From Clytia hemisphaerica (taxonomy: Eukaryota > Cnidaria > Hydrozoa > Leptothecata > Clytiidae): a stretch of DNA of 64,000 bases. The notes under the pieces are model-generated. The model was not told where the DNA came from and made no database searches. It saw only the letters and a program-made list of their open reading frames with translations. Shown in pieces: positions 11,187 through 23,345 of the stretch. The translations under genes and the position numbers were made by a program. Position 1 is the stretch's first letter, and each line of letters opens with the position of its first letter. The stretch covers positions 1,660,136 to 1,724,135 of the forward strand of contig CACVBU010000485.1 of assembly GCA_902728285.1 (NCBI GenBank), given 5' to 3'.

Positions 11187-11471
11187 GTATGATTTTCACT
11201 AAAAAAACCTTATTTTCTTCTTTTTTGAAAGTATTACTGCTGATCACCTTTAATCTATCATTAAGAGATTACAAATTTAAAAAAATCTCTTTATTTGGCT
11301 GGACTTAAAAAATGTTTGTTTGCAGTCTTCCGACCGACTGTACCTCGAAACCTGCCGACACAAAAAAATAGCTGCAAATTCTAAAGAACGTTTTTAAAGT
11401 ACTATCTTAAGCTTAAGAATCGTGAATCGTGAACCGCGAATTTCCTTCTTAAGTCTATTTCAAATTAGCTG

Positions 11472-12106
11472 GCAGTGTTTTTTCAAACCTCCATAACTTT
11501 TGATAGAATTTGAATTAAGTAGCAATTTTGTGCTCGTTGAAAAGACAAAATGGAGTGGAATATTGTTATAAAGAAAAACCTCAAAAAAGATCAGAAAAAT
11601 AAAGATTGAAAATGAAAAAAAAGAAAATCAACTTTTTCAATGATTGTGCTAGAATTATCATTTTCACACGAGTAATTTTTTGATCTTAGAACATCATTAA
11701 TGTGAAAAAATCTTTCAAAAAAATTTATTCCATCGAAAGATAAAGTCCAAAGTTCATCAATAATTGACTTCAAAAATCATCAAAAACAACAAAAAGAGCC
11801 CTTTTTTAAATCAACCTAGGCCAACCAGTGCAAAGTTTTGAGCTGCATTTTTTGATTGAAGGAAAATATTTTTCCGCATTTATGACGTTCTAAGATTGAA
11901 GAATTTCTGATACAAAAATGAAGATCATAGCATTACTCTACAAGAAGTTGATTTTCTTTTTCTTCTTTTTCACCTTCGTTTTTCCATTTTTTTAACTTTT
12001 TTTCTTTTTTGATAATATTCCACTCCGGATTATCTTTTTAACGAGCACAAAACCGCTAACTAATTCAAATTCTATCTAAAGTTATTGAGGTTTGAAAAAA
12101 CACTGC
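11472..12106. mobile_element. 635-bp inverted-repeat element
   Basis: GCAGTGTTTTTTCAAACCTC opens the left arm and is mirrored at the right. The arms match imperfectly for about 130 bp, through ATAGAATTTGAATTA and GAGTGGAATATT. AGCT on both sides could be a short target duplication. No coding. A 60-codon minus-strand frame inside is chance. Confidence 0.65.
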
Positions 12107-15013
12107 AAGCTAGTTTGAAACAGACTTTAGCTTTTCCGTTTTCATTTCAAAATTGCGCAAATGTAATTTGTTTCCGATCAACCGACCCATATCTAAAATC
12201 CAGGGTCGGCTGACGGCAAATCAAAATCTTTTAAGTCTAGCCTTTACTGTTAGACTAGTTTTTCTGTCAAGTTTGATTTTCTCGATGTTCGGATTGTATT
12301 TTTTACTTGTAGTACTATAGTTTTGACCTTGGTCTTCTATAAACTTTAGTGTTTGAAAAAATGACCAGTTTCAATGTCTCTACTTGTGCAAGATATTGGC
12401 AAGTGTCATTGTTTTCGGACGCAGTTCAGTTCAGCGTAGGGGTACTTGAATCTCACCAACCACTTCAAGACAAATCATTAAGCATTGACTATCATTTAGG
12501 GTTCTTTGAAAATTGATCTATGTTTCAAGTGTATTGGGGGTGTTTTCTGATGCATATAACACATGATTTTGGCTCTGTGCTCGTGGGAAAATTTCTTGTT
12601 TAGTTTTTAACCAAAATCATGACAGGTTGTTTGTTGTAATGACTAATGCAATTTTCTGGCGCTCTAACCGGTTGTTGCCTAGACTCCCTTGTGAGTTACC
12701 TGTTTTGGATGAAAGTTGTTTATTATTTTTACCAAGGAATCTAGGAAGGTTTTTTTCTTGGTTTTTCATGACAAACAACAAATAAAAAACAAAAGTATTG
12801 AATTGACAATCTTAAAATTTTAAGCATTTTTTAAACCAAGTATAAACTATGTTTTTGAAATTTTGACCAAGAATTTTAGCTGTGTTGGTTCCTTTACTTA
12901 CTCTGGGCGTTTCCACGTTCTAAAGTAAATTTTCTGAGTTTGTGATGTTGTCTGTATATTTTTGGAAACAAATTTTGAAGGGTTTTGTTTTGTTAAGAGC
13001 AAAAACACGTTGGCGCCTTTAGTATGATAAGAAACAATTAAGTGTATTTGTAACCGTTAAGTAAATAAACTTAAAGAAAGATGACCTTTCCTCGTCATGT
13101 TTTATATAAGAAAGATTTGATAACAGATTAAAAGAAATCAAAAATACTATGTTTTTGTTTTCCATTGAAGTTGTTTATGTCTTTGATAATATCCGTACAT
13201 GTTAGTATATGAGTCATCTAAACCCTTCCTTCCTCATGTCTTGAATTCAAGTTTTCTAAAACCATCCCCTTGTCACTGACCCGGTACGATTTTCTCAGTC
13301 AGTGGGGTTAAAATAACGGACTAAAGCTCGTTGGGAATTTATATTTTCATGTTTTTTATGGGTGGGGATTTGAATTCCATTGTCAATTCAGTGGGAATGG
13401 AAAATAGTACAACATTTTGCAAGAGCCTGTATCACGATTAGGGGTTCATTGATTTGCAATATAAGGTTTTTATCTTAATATTATTACACTAGCTTGAAAA
13501 ACAAGCATTTGGTGCTTTTGCCAACGACAAAGAAACTTTACGATTCTCCGATAAATTTTTCAGTTTTCTGGCTGTCATCTACAGTAGAAAAGTTAAAACC
13601 CGGAAATAACTCGAAAGCCCACGGGAACGCAATTTTTTCTAGTTAAGGGAATTTCAAGTTACGGAGACTACTGGTTTAATATATTAGGTATTGTCAACTT
13701 AAGGGACAAGATAACTTGTTCGAATTAGGGAGATATTCGGGTTATAGAGGTTCGAGTTATAGAGATGTCACTGACTACACTTTGAAGATCAAACTGTCCG
13801 ACTTTTGCATCTTGTTCTTATAAACTTATGAAAAATTGAAGTGGGACACTGGGAGACAAGTGTGCGGTGGGTGGTTTAGTAAACATTGTCTCTTGAATCA
13901 TGACATTTTGACTAAGGCCTTTTTGATGTACCTTTTTTATGAGTATATTTCAAGTGTTCTCTCAACAATACTGGAGCCACATGTCTTCATTGTGTTCCCT
14001 TAAAGGTGTGGGCTGTGGTTTAAAGTTGGCTAATCAGGCCATATTTTAGAAAGACAAGGTAGCGTCCGTTGGTGGCCAAAAAGGACACTTTTTCTTATGT
14101 TTTTCCACTAAAAAGGCTGTTTTTATCAAAATTTTAGTAATTTCAAGAGGGGCAGCGTCCAATAATCGGACGCTTACAGGGCATGAAAAATGGCCTGCTA
14201 ATTTTGAATCTTGTCAGCTTAATAATTATGAAATTTAGTTCCATACCATGCCAAAGATAATAAACTGCGTAGAGTTAAAGGGTAGCAATGAAATTGGACC
14301 TAAAGGGTTGATATTGAATGTTTACTTCAGACTAAAAACGGAAAATTTGATATATTCGAGTCTTAGAGAGATACGGCTATTCACTGCAGTGTAGTCTACT
14401 GTGCGTCAAAATTCAGATTTATAGGTTTGGTCTTCGGTGATCTTTGATTGGATTAATCTGATTCAAATTTCCTTGTTTTAGCCAAATTTTAGGAAATTAA
14501 CTGAGAAGAAATGCTTTCTTTTTCTTTCATCCTTTAGAGGACAAATATAAGTCCATTCTGTGAAAATTCAAGTCTCTAGCACTTTCCTATCCGGAATTAT
14601 CTTGATTCCAATTTAGAGGGATCTCAACCGGGATGAGAACGGGATATAGGGATCTCTCGAAAACGAAAGTGCCCAATAACTGGTGAACAGTTTCATGTAA
14701 CAAAAAACTTTTTTTCCTACTTTTACATTGCTATATGGAGACTTTATAGACCAAATATCATCTTCTTATGATCACTACTTGAGAAGATACAAGAGATATT
14801 AGCCAAAATAATCCCGATTTTACAAAAGTTCCAATGAAAGATCACTGTGATAAAAAAATGTTATGATGCACTAAGGCTGATTTAAAGATACCCCTTTTAA
14901 TGTTATAGAAAGGCTGTATTAACAAAAGAATTTCTCCAAATTTGTGCTCGCGTGGCATTGGAAGAAAACTGTTCATTTTTTGTTTTAAAATGCTTTGTAA
15001 GCAATTGATTGGA
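12107..15013. other. non-coding, traces of degenerate repeats
   Basis: No exon or RNA gene recognised. A weak pogo-like pair, CTACAGT...AACTCGAA near 13580 and TTCGAGTTATAGAGATGTCAC near 13750-13776, suggests an eroded MITE. Otherwise nothing was seen. Confidence 0.4.
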
Positions 15014-15277
15014 CAGTGCCGTAGGAAACATTTTCATATTGGGGGGGGGGGCTGAAGTTTAGTGACACCGCGAGGGCCAACGATGGTTTGGCCCGAGGGG
15101 GGAAATTTTGAAAATTTGAGCTCTAGATTGCTTAAAAATACACTCAAAACATGCAAATAAAGACAATTATGACAAATTAAAAAAGAAAAACTTTGCATTT
15201 TGCAAAATAACCAATTTTGATAAAATTATTGGGGGGCATAGCCCCCCCTGCCCCCCCCCCCAGTTGCTACGGCACTG
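15014..15277. mobile_element. 264-bp MITE with G- and C-tracts
   Basis: Ends are inverted repeats CAGTGCCGTAG / CTACGGCACTG, with TTGGA duplicated on both sides (15009-15013, 15278-15282). The inner flanks carry long G and C tracts that also pair. The CAGTG(C)CGTAG end resembles hAT-type termini, but the 5-bp duplication does not fit hAT, so the family is open. Confidence 0.7.
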
Positions 15278-16135
15278 TTGGAGATGAATGTTCAATGAAA
15301 TCATTGAAGCTGCACTAACGGACTGTCACCCGTAGCGTGATGGGAGAGGGCAGTGCCCCCATCCCCAGCGACCAATTTTTTTGGGGGTACCGAAGGACAG
15401 GGGGAAGAAAAAAGGCACCGGTGATTACTAATTTCAGCGCCTCTTTGCTTTTTCACACCTTAGAATTAGCAGCTTTCAGCTTGCTCCACCCACCATACTA
15501 CTAACTGTCACTTGACGTTTTTCCAACATTCATTTAACGTTAAATGTACACGTTTGTACTGTTAATGCTCCATGGTAACTCCCGTCACTTTTTCATCTGT
15601 CAATGATGTAGAATCTTTATTTACTCAAGGACCCTCTTGGAGAATAAAAATCTCTAAATATAGTTTTTGAAGAGTTTGCAGTATACTGTAAAACAGTCTA
15701 AAAATAATCTTGATTTTTGAACTTTTATAAGAAAGAGAAAGTGGGTTAAAAGAAAACAAAGTTCAACCGTCCGGGCTACTTCGATCGACGGTTTGTACCT
15801 GAGAAGTTCGAAAAAATGATTTTACGTTGGACTGACTTATTCCGACCCTTTTTCCCAAGATTTGCAAAAAAATTGGCCCTGAATGGGATTGGATGTCCTG
15901 ACTTTTCTCAATATTAAAAAAGAAAATACTTCTTCTGGTCTTAATGATTATTGCAAAGAGGAGTTTCTTGCATTGTTTATGATTATAATTATGCTTTGTT
16001 AAGTTTGGAGTTTTTTTTCTTGAAATGGTCTGGTCCCCGATGACCTACAGCCACTTTCGGTATAACTGCTTAAAAGAAGGCAATTAATTTTGAATTTAAT
16101 TACCCAACTTTTTCCCTGTTTTTTTCCTCGTAGAC
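15278..16135. other. non-coding, no feature recognised
   Basis: No gene, RNA or complete transposon seen. The left part is slightly richer in GC. Confidence 0.45.
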
Positions 16136-16187
16136 GTAGACTTATATTCTCAAAAGATAGAGGAGGTGGCCAAGGAGTCTCTATGAT
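16136..16187 (+). CDS. candidate terminal exon
   Basis: A strong acceptor (TTTTTTTCCTCGTAG|AC) precedes a short open stretch encoding VDLYSQKIEEVAKESL and then TGA. The phase (two bases completing a codon) is compatible with an exon ending one base into a codon, as the exon at 4029-4080 does. The peptide looks protein-like but no family is recognised. Linkage to the 4029 gene is speculative. Confidence 0.3.
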
Positions 16188-16455
16188 AGTGAATGACTTT
16201 TGGTCTGGTTAGAATAATTTTAATGAGGTTTTTATGAAATGACATTTTATTTTTTTTGTTCAAATATATCTAATATAGTTAATACATAATAATTGCTACA
16301 TACTTATTTGTATATACTATCATGATTTCAATCAAATTACAATTTAATTATCCATATTGACATGTTGATATTACATCTCAAAGCAATTTATCATTTTTCA
16401 TTACAACCCTGAATCTTTCCGGTTTGTCAAAACTAGAAAACAGGTTTTCACAATA

Positions 16456-16707
16456 ACACTCAATTTCAAATTGAAATAGTAGGGTCATCTTGGTCACGTG
16501 CGTTAAAATTATCACAGACCGTCAAACACCCCTACAGATCCGGTGGGACTAGTCTATACAATAGACAGCTCCAGGCTTCTAGGCCTTACTCTTGTAAAGT
16601 AGGAGTTTATACACTCAATTTCAAATTGAATAAGAAGGGTCCTCCTGGTCACGTGCGTTAATAAAGCAGGTCTTTTGAATTTATCACAAGACCGTCAAAC
16701 ACCCCTC
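16456..16707 (+). repeat. two direct copies of a ~90-bp sequence
   Basis: CACTCAATTTCAAATTGAA followed by GGTCACGTGCGTTAA and GACCGTCAAACACCCCT occurs at 16456-16540 and again at 16611-16707, with small indels. A local duplication or two tandem MITE copies. CACGTG E-boxes lie in both copies. Confidence 0.7.
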
Positions 16708-16835
16708 TCATTGGAAACTTACCTTACCATCTTACCAGGTCGAGCTTGCTAGAATCTTGCTACAAAACTTGATAGATTTGTGACCTTAACAGAGATTTGA
16801 AAAAGGTTCAAACTTATAAATGCCGCAGATGAGAT

Positions 16836-17488
16836 CAGTAAAACCTCTAATTAACGGACACTCTAAAAGGTGGACACCTCTGATTAGCGGACAATTTCAT
16901 TTTCCCCGGCCGTTTCCTATTCAAATCCTCATAAAAAAGTTTCTAAAAGGCGGACACTCAATTAGCGGACCCTCTGATTAGCGGACCCTCTGATTAGCGG
17001 ACCCTCTGATTAGCGGACAAACTTTTTCGCACGAAATGGCCAAAACCCCTATTTTAGCTCTCCAATTAGCGGACATTGAATATCAAACGGGTTACAGACG
17101 TCCAAAATTGAAAAAAAATTTTAGTTATTTTTATTTCAAGCACTTATTAATATTAGTCTTATTATTCAAATTATTTCTACAAATTTCCAGTTTTCCCTTG
17201 ACCCATTCAACGAATTTAGGTGGGCCAAAGAAATGATAAGTCACTGATTTTCTTTTATTTGTTAAAAACTAAATTGTTGCGTTTTAATAACCTTTCTCTT
17301 GTTCTTCTATGGCCTAGTGTCTGCAGATAAGTACTTTAGACCCTAATTTTGTATTTTCGACACCCTGGAATGGCCTAATTTTAAAATTGGAGCTCCGAGA
17401 TCAAAAGTTTCTAAAAGGTGGACACTTCTAATTAGCGGACACTAACCCCCTTTTCCCCGATGGTGTGCGCTAATTAGAGGTTCCACTG
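16836..17488. mobile_element. 653-bp pogo/Tigger-like element
   Basis: The ends are CAGTAAAACCTCTAATTA and, inverted, CAGTGGAACCTCTAATTAGC, resembling the CAGT.GAACCTC termini of pogo-like elements. The interior repeats ATTAGCGGAC(CCTCTG) about four times near 16955-17020. No transposase is visible, and a TA target duplication is not clear. The right end is the source family for fragments found upstream of each of the four tandem genes. Confidence 0.65.
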
Positions 17489-17845
17489 AAGTAATGATGC
17501 GTTCTTTAGAAAAAGTAACAAAATTGTTTTATTACTGGTTAACGACCAATTAAATCAAATAAGAGCTTGTAAAAACTCCATCTCGTCCCAAATGCCGCTT
17601 CTTCTCACGAATGGATACCTTTTTAATAAACTTTTCAAATTGACTCTGTAACTTATTTATACATAATCTATTGATTTTGAACATTTTTACTGTAATAATT
17701 TCATAAAAAATTGTGAGATAAGGGATCTTTCTTTTTCGGATACACTGTTTTTTTTGTTTTTGTTTTTATCTAAAGCGCTGCTTATCCCACACATCTATAA
17801 AAACACACACACCTATGTTATTGTTCGCCAATCAGACATGACAAA

Positions 17846-17941
17846 TCCCAGGCACACAACGTTCTTTCAACGTTTATCTAACGTTCACAACGTCTAATAG
17901 CGTCAGATGAACGTTGAAACAACGTCTTGTGTCCGCTGGGA
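17846..17941. mobile_element. ~96-bp MITE with ACGTT motifs
   Basis: TCCCAGGCACACAACGTT is mirrored by AACGTCTTGTGTCCGCTGGGA, and internal (C)AACGTT motifs repeat in both orientations. No coding. Confidence 0.5.
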
Positions 17942-18890
17942 TACGACGTAATTCAAAGAAAAAGGGCAAAGTCATTAATAAATTTAGTCCGAAAACAGAC
18001 CTCTTAATCAAAAAATGATTTGTCATCGATTGTTCTTGAATAGCGTGGTGTATCATCAGAAAGAAGTTACGTTTCAAACATCTTCAAAATCGCCCACCTA
18101 TCTTTCAGATAGCTACTTTGAAAGACCTAACTGCGCACTTTTAGACGTTTTCGATCTACGTAATCCCTTTGAGCTTTGAACTTGGGAGCGAGTTACCTAG
18201 CAAAAACACTACTATTATAATCGCCTACTTACTGCCCTTTTTACATAGAATTCACGTCAAGAGAGGTAACTGGAAAACGGAAATCGCAGAAATCTCCCAC
18301 CCCAGACCAAATGATAATTCTAAAATGATGACTATGTATTCTTTTGAGGTTAGTCATTTGTCACGAGTACGAATGTCAAGTGTCAAATAAGATGAATTTT
18401 ACTAGTAAAGTAAAGTATTTACGAGGGTTCCTGATTATTGTTTATTTACTTGTCATGGTTAGGCAACTGTCATCACCACAATACATGTCAATCCCCATTT
18501 CCCTCTAGACATCCTTGTCCTGCATTGAGGGACTTTGTTATCTGAGACTAAAAAGTTCTATGAGACAGAATCATTGACTTTGAAGCCCGAAGGGCTAGAA
18601 TAGACTGCATTTTTTGAAATCTAGCGATAGATTTTACTTCCAATCCGGCGTTTGTGTAAAAACCACACACGGACGCTCTGGATGGGAAATGAATCCACTC
18701 CCTTCGGGCTTGGTGACTTGGGCAGAACGGTAAGATAGAAGGAGATCTTGTGATACAAATTTTGATAACATTTTTCAAAAAAGTAGTTTCAAGTTTTGGA
18801 CCTCAGCCGCACAGCGAAGGCTATTACCCCTGGGCCTAAATATTTAGTACAAGGTGTCCTGAAAAAAGTGGAAAATCATTTATATACCAT
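17942..18890. other. non-coding, one palindromic stretch
   Basis: No gene recognised. CCCGAAGGGCT near 18580 and CCCTTCGGGCTTG near 18700 form an inverted pair around about 130 bp, possibly a small hairpin element. Confidence 0.4.
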
Positions 18891-19160
18891 CGGGTACCTA
18901 ATAGCCGGGGGGCCGCTAATTAATTTTTCGAAAATTTTCTACCCAGGACATTCTTATTCCACCCCCCCCTCCCTTGTTTATTGATTTTTGGGAAATCTTT
19001 TTTTGAAAATCCCCTCTTTTGCCCTAATTCTGCTGTATTAGCCTCCTTTTTGAAAGTTTCCAACCCAGGAAATTTTTATTCCAACCCCTGCCCGCTTATT
19101 AAGTTTTGAGATTTTTCCAATTCCCCCGCTTATTCCAACCCCCCGGCTATTAGGTACCCG
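18891..19160. mobile_element. 270-bp MITE, CGGGTACCTAATAGCC termini
   Basis: Perfect terminal inverted repeat CGGGTACCTAATAGCCGGGG at both ends. The interior has repeated TATTCCA(A)CCCC motifs. No target duplication recognised and no coding. Confidence 0.7.
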
Positions 19161-20639
19161 AGAGTAGGTTGAAATCCTTATGCTTTACATGACCTTTATG
19201 AGTGTTCTATTTTCAGAAGGCAACTTTTGAGCCGCACATTAAGTTTAGCCTGTAAAAAATCAATGCCAGGTGGCATTGGTGAGATTTGAGTTTATACGTC
19301 GATTCATTCCTTCGAACCAATTTCACTTTTTCAGTTGGGGATTGAATACGTCATTCATCGATCTTACTTTATTCTGTTTAGTTCACAGATAGCCTAGACC
19401 ACGCGCATCCCCAAAATTGATTTTGATATAGGGGATAAAATTCCCGAACCGGCAGGCTGTCGATACCACGAAAACATTCGTAGGGTGCATAAAATTCCTA
19501 AATTACTATCTGTCTTAAGTGAACGGGAAGTAATCTTAATAAATAATTGCTGCGTAATTAATTACGTCATAATTTTAAATACCGTAACTCTTTTGGGATA
19601 TTATGTCACAAAAATTTATGTTTTGTCCAGATCAACCAGTGTGATTTCGGACAGCTCCAATAGGGGACACTATTAAAATATCAAACGTACATAATCTAGC
19701 TAATAGCTACTAAATCATATTCAGAACTAATACCCAATGCCAGGATAGTTGTTGATTTTTCCGGAATTTCTGGCTTCATTATTCGTAAATAGAAATTATT
19801 AACGAAGGTTGGTTGACCCAAAATGAACAAAAATATAAAAATGCTAAGATTTCGGTCAGCCAAAAATTTTTTTTCACAGGTCAGAAAAATGACAAAAATA
19901 GTTAAAATTATGAAAATTTGTTGTTAAACCAATTTAACATTTTTTACTTTTTTCCTTGCCCACCCTTAGTTACAAACATGCTTTTTTGGTACAACGTTTA
20001 CTCGTTATGTGGAGCTTGACGTCACTAAACTAAGTGGTAGGATTATAGGGTAGTATATCGGAAAAGATGTGTCATAAAGTAACAAATTAATAACAAAATT
20101 AGTTGAGTCAGCGAATTTTTCATAACAAAGTACTTTTAAAGGAAGTTTTATGACGTAAATTGAACGATTGAAATTATTATGTTATGACCTTTATTTTTAC
20201 GGGGGAGATTTTCTGAACACCCAAGTAAAATTATATTGTTGATGTTGTTGTGGGAACGTGCTAGGGATAAACAAATATGTCAACAAAAATATTGAGATCA
20301 ATAAAATTTGTCAATAAAATATGACAATGATTTCCGTCTCGGAAAAATAAAAAAAATCTATTGAAAGAGAAATCTAAAAACCGATATTTTTTGATATTTC
20401 AATTTCTTTTATATAATTTTGTATGATCAAAACATCAAAGAAGGTTAATGATCCATGACATTCAATTTGTATAAAAAAGAAAAAGTAATAAACAATTTAA
20501 TGTACATTCTATTTTCTTATAAGAACGTATTGGACCCAAGAACACCTTAAGAACAAATGCTTGGACCTAGTATGATATTTTTCAACAACCTGATTTTGCT
20601 TGCTGTGACAGTTATCGTTGGCATTAGACGCTCTTGTCT
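19161..20639. other. non-coding, no confident feature
   Basis: AT-rich. No exon, RNA gene or complete transposon recognised. Short open frames only. Confidence 0.45.
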
Positions 20640-20901
20640 CACAGCCCCGGTGGGTCTTCTTCTGAAAATTGGGATCAAAATTTCAATCTAAAGCCTAAAA
20701 GGGGCAGAAATTTTATCGTTCCAAGCTCAACATAATCCAGTGATAATAGTTTTGGGGTGCTTTTTCCATTGAATTTCAAATAGGGACTAAATTCAGTTAA
20801 ATTTTCTAGCGTGTGGGGCCGAAAATATGGAGTATTTTTCCCATCGGCAACGAAATTTTGGCCAAATTTTGATTTGGGGCGGGATGCCCACCGGGTCTGT
20901 G
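20640..20901. mobile_element. 262-bp MITE, CACAGMCCCGGTGGG termini (founder of a family in this window)
   Basis: The left end is CACAGCCCCGGTGGG and the inverted right end CACAGACCCGGTGGG. The interior consists of degenerate GGGG(A/C)T(G/A)AAATT motifs. Related, more degenerate copies lie at 31734-31987, 37735-37989 and 58890-59147 in the tandem gene units. The 115-codon minus-strand frame across it is incidental. Confidence 0.65.
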
Positions 20902-21137
20902 ACACAGGCGTGTCTTTAAGGTAAATAAAACAAAAAGTCCAAGATCCAAAAATAGGAATAATATTAAATGAATGTAAGTTAGGAAACACAACACTCTTAC
21001 TTATGATTCTTATAAAAAGCATGCATTTAATTTAAGTCATTAAAATGTAGTGTTTGTTCATTGTTGTTTTTCTAAACGTGACAAAATGGCGTGGGAATCA
21101 AAAATAAACGAGTGCAAAATTTGTTGATCTACAGGCA

Positions 21138-21144
21138 TATAAAA
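21138..21144 (+). promoter_or_regulatory. TATA box of the ATPase-derived gene
   Basis: TATAAAA lies 113 bases before the start codon at 21251. A start site about 25-30 bases downstream would give an untranslated leader of roughly 80 bases. This supports an active promoter rather than a dead retrocopy. Confidence 0.55.
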
Positions 21145-21250
21145 AGAGAGGGACGACGTCTTTTGTAACAGTCAAACATATGTATCAATTGAGTTCACAC
21201 AAGAAAAACAACAAACACAGAGTAGAAAATTATTTTCAAGCGAGAAAAAT

Positions 21251-22036
21251 ATGGCGAAACGTTTAAGTCTTGATTTGGGATCCAGATTCAAGAGAAATAG
21301 CCTTGACATGACGGATCCAACTCGATTAAAGAAAACTAGTCTGGATATGACTGGATCAAGAACTAAAAAGACTAGCCTTGATTTGGGAGAAAGAAGCAAG
21401 AAAACTAGCCGCGGTGATTCACCTATTGTTCTGACTACTATAACGAACGAACATATTATCCCGCTCGACGTGCTTTGCGAGAGGCTTGGTACCAACATGG
21501 ACTCAGGTATGAGTGATAACGACGCAAAACATAAACTCCGAATAATCGGTAAAAATAAATTCGAACGTCCAAAACGTCGATTTATGTTCGATTTTAACGG
21601 ATTTAAAGTACAAAGACAAGACTTTTCCAAATCTGAATGGAAACGTATTTTCGGACATCAAATACCGGACGAGGTGACCGTATACCGGGACTCAAAACGT
21701 AAACAAATTTCCGGAAAACATTTAGTGCGAGGAGACATTATCGAGTTGCAGAAGAACGATATAGTTCCAGCTGATATTCGAATCATAGAATCATGTGACG
21801 TCATCGTAGACAATAGAATCATTACAGGAGATTTTCATGAAGTTCGAAATCATAATGACATGTCTAATGATTGTTTACGATCGCCTAATATGGTTTTCGC
21901 ATGCACTCGCATTTTAACTGGGTCTTGTCTTGGTATTGTTTTGCGGACCGGCGAGGAAACAGTATTTGGAACATTAAAAAACTTTGCGGAAAAAGTTAAA
22001 ATTGAAAAAGCAAGAAGAAAACATTCCTTTGAATAG
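21251..22036 (+). CDS. truncated Na+/K+-ATPase alpha-like protein (N-terminus plus actuator domain)
   Basis: Single-exon 261-residue frame. Residues 1-57 are basic and repetitive, with KRLSLD, KRNSLD and KKTSLD (twice). Residues about 66-95 (IPLDVLCERLGTNMDSGMSD) match the cytosolic N-terminal segment of P-type IIC ATPases. Residues about 135-250 match the actuator (A) domain: VRGDIIELQKNDIVPADIRI, then VDN..ITGDF, then FACTRILTGSCLGIVLRTGE and TVFGTL. The membrane pair M1-M2 that normally separates these parts is missing, and the frame ends just before M3, so no phosphorylation or nucleotide-binding domain and no hydrophobic helix remain. The catalytic TGES loop reads TGDF, so phosphatase function is lost. 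It cannot pump ions. It may be a soluble regulator or decoy, or a retro-derived copy. Upstream TATA box and intact frame suggest expression. Family assignment is strong; function unknown. Confidence 0.8.
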   Translation: MAKRLSLDLGSRFKRNSLDMTDPTRLKKTSLDMTGSRTKKTSLDLGERSKKTSRGDSPIVLTTITNEHIIPLDVLCERLGTNMDSGMSDNDAKHKLRIIGKNKFERPKRRFMFDFNGFKVQRQDFSKSEWKRIFGHQIPDEVTVYRDSKRKQISGKHLVRGDIIELQKNDIVPADIRIIESCDVIVDNRIITGDFHEVRNHNDMSNDCLRSPNMVFACTRILTGSCLGIVLRTGEETVFGTLKNFAEKVKIEKARRKHSFE

Positions 22037-22377
22037 ATTATTCTTTTTATTGTTAATTTTTATTGTTATTTTTGGTTGATTTAACCCAACTTTCATGCTT
22101 TACTAAAAAACAAGTCAAATTTTTGTCAACTTCATTTCTAAAATGGCTTAAAAGCATAAGTTTCGAGTCACAACATTGCTTCTCAAAATAGATCTTTATC
22201 TCAGTTAAAATTGATAATAATTATAAATTACTAAATTATAGGATTTTAATAATAAAAATAATTTATTTTAAAATCAAATTGTATATATAATAAAATGTAA
22301 AGTATTGATATTGAGTATGTATTGTAGAAATTATTATGTTTTTTTATCACAATAATTTATTAAACACTGCCATTGTA

Positions 22378-22383
22378 AATAAA
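22378..22383 (+). terminator. candidate poly(A) signal
   Basis: AATAAA lies about 340 bases after the ATPase-like stop codon. Other ATAAA variants occur between 22240 and 22300, so the site actually used is uncertain. Confidence 0.3.
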
Positions 22384-23345
22384 TGTATCTTTCATGAAAA
22401 TAAAAAAGTTTCAAACGGTAATTTCGTTTTCACCATATCTATTTGGGCTGTTCCATCAAAAATCCACCACAGAGTGGATGATCCTTTTCACGCCAAAAGA
22501 AATCTTTGAAATGTGTGAATATCCGCCCCTGGAAGATAACAAAATTTTCAGAAAAACCCTTGGAAATTTTTCTCTTCCCCTCACTTTCAAGTGAGTTAAG
22601 ACGAACTAAAATCAGTCTGGAACCCACTGGAAATTTTGAAATGGTCTGTTCCTCTAAAGAATTCTGCATTGTTATGCGTAATTTGTCGTTCTTTAAACCA
22701 TATGTAGTAAATTCCCATGATAAACAAAGAGGAATTAATATGTATGTGGTACAGTTACTTTCGGTCGGGGTTGTGGATGGCGACATTTGTCGTTTTTTAT
22801 GAAATTTGTCATTCTTTTTGTCTATTTTTAGTAAATGCAGGATTCTTTAGATAAGCCCACTCATATTGACTATTAAGGTCTTAGTTTGCTCTTTTTTGTT
22901 CATTCCTTTTCCTAAATAGACCAGAAACACTTATGTAAAAACAAAACCTTTAAAGGGACTCAGTTTGGAGGCAACAAATGTTGGCGAATAGCAAAAATCA
23001 AAAACATTTTACGAGGAACTTATTTAGGCGAGGCAGCAATTTTGTTAATTTTGGACAGCACTAATTTTGGCAAATAGCAGGATAATTTGACTCTTTTTTT
23101 GAATTGACTTGAGTTCTTTGCACCGAAATTAGGAGTCAATTTTTAGGAAACCATGAATAATAAACCTAATTCTGGCGAGGAACTGATTTGGCGAGTTTGC
23201 AATTTTCTTTTATTTTGGTGAGAACAAAATCGCCAAAGGTAGTGGAAAGTGGTACTTTTCCTGTTTGTGTTTTGTTCACTCGTCTTTATATTATCAATGC
23301 TTGGTTTTCATACAAACGGAAAGTTGAAAATAACAACTACTACTA
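22384..23345. other. non-coding, no confident feature
   Basis: Short open frames on both strands without recognisable domains. TTGGCGA motifs recur at about 22980-23200 without a clear repeat unit. Confidence 0.4.

Noticed and set aside
21172-21630. 152-codon minus-strand frame over the ATPase-like gene
   Set aside because: Shadow of the plus-strand coding sequence; no homology, while the plus frame matches P-type ATPases.
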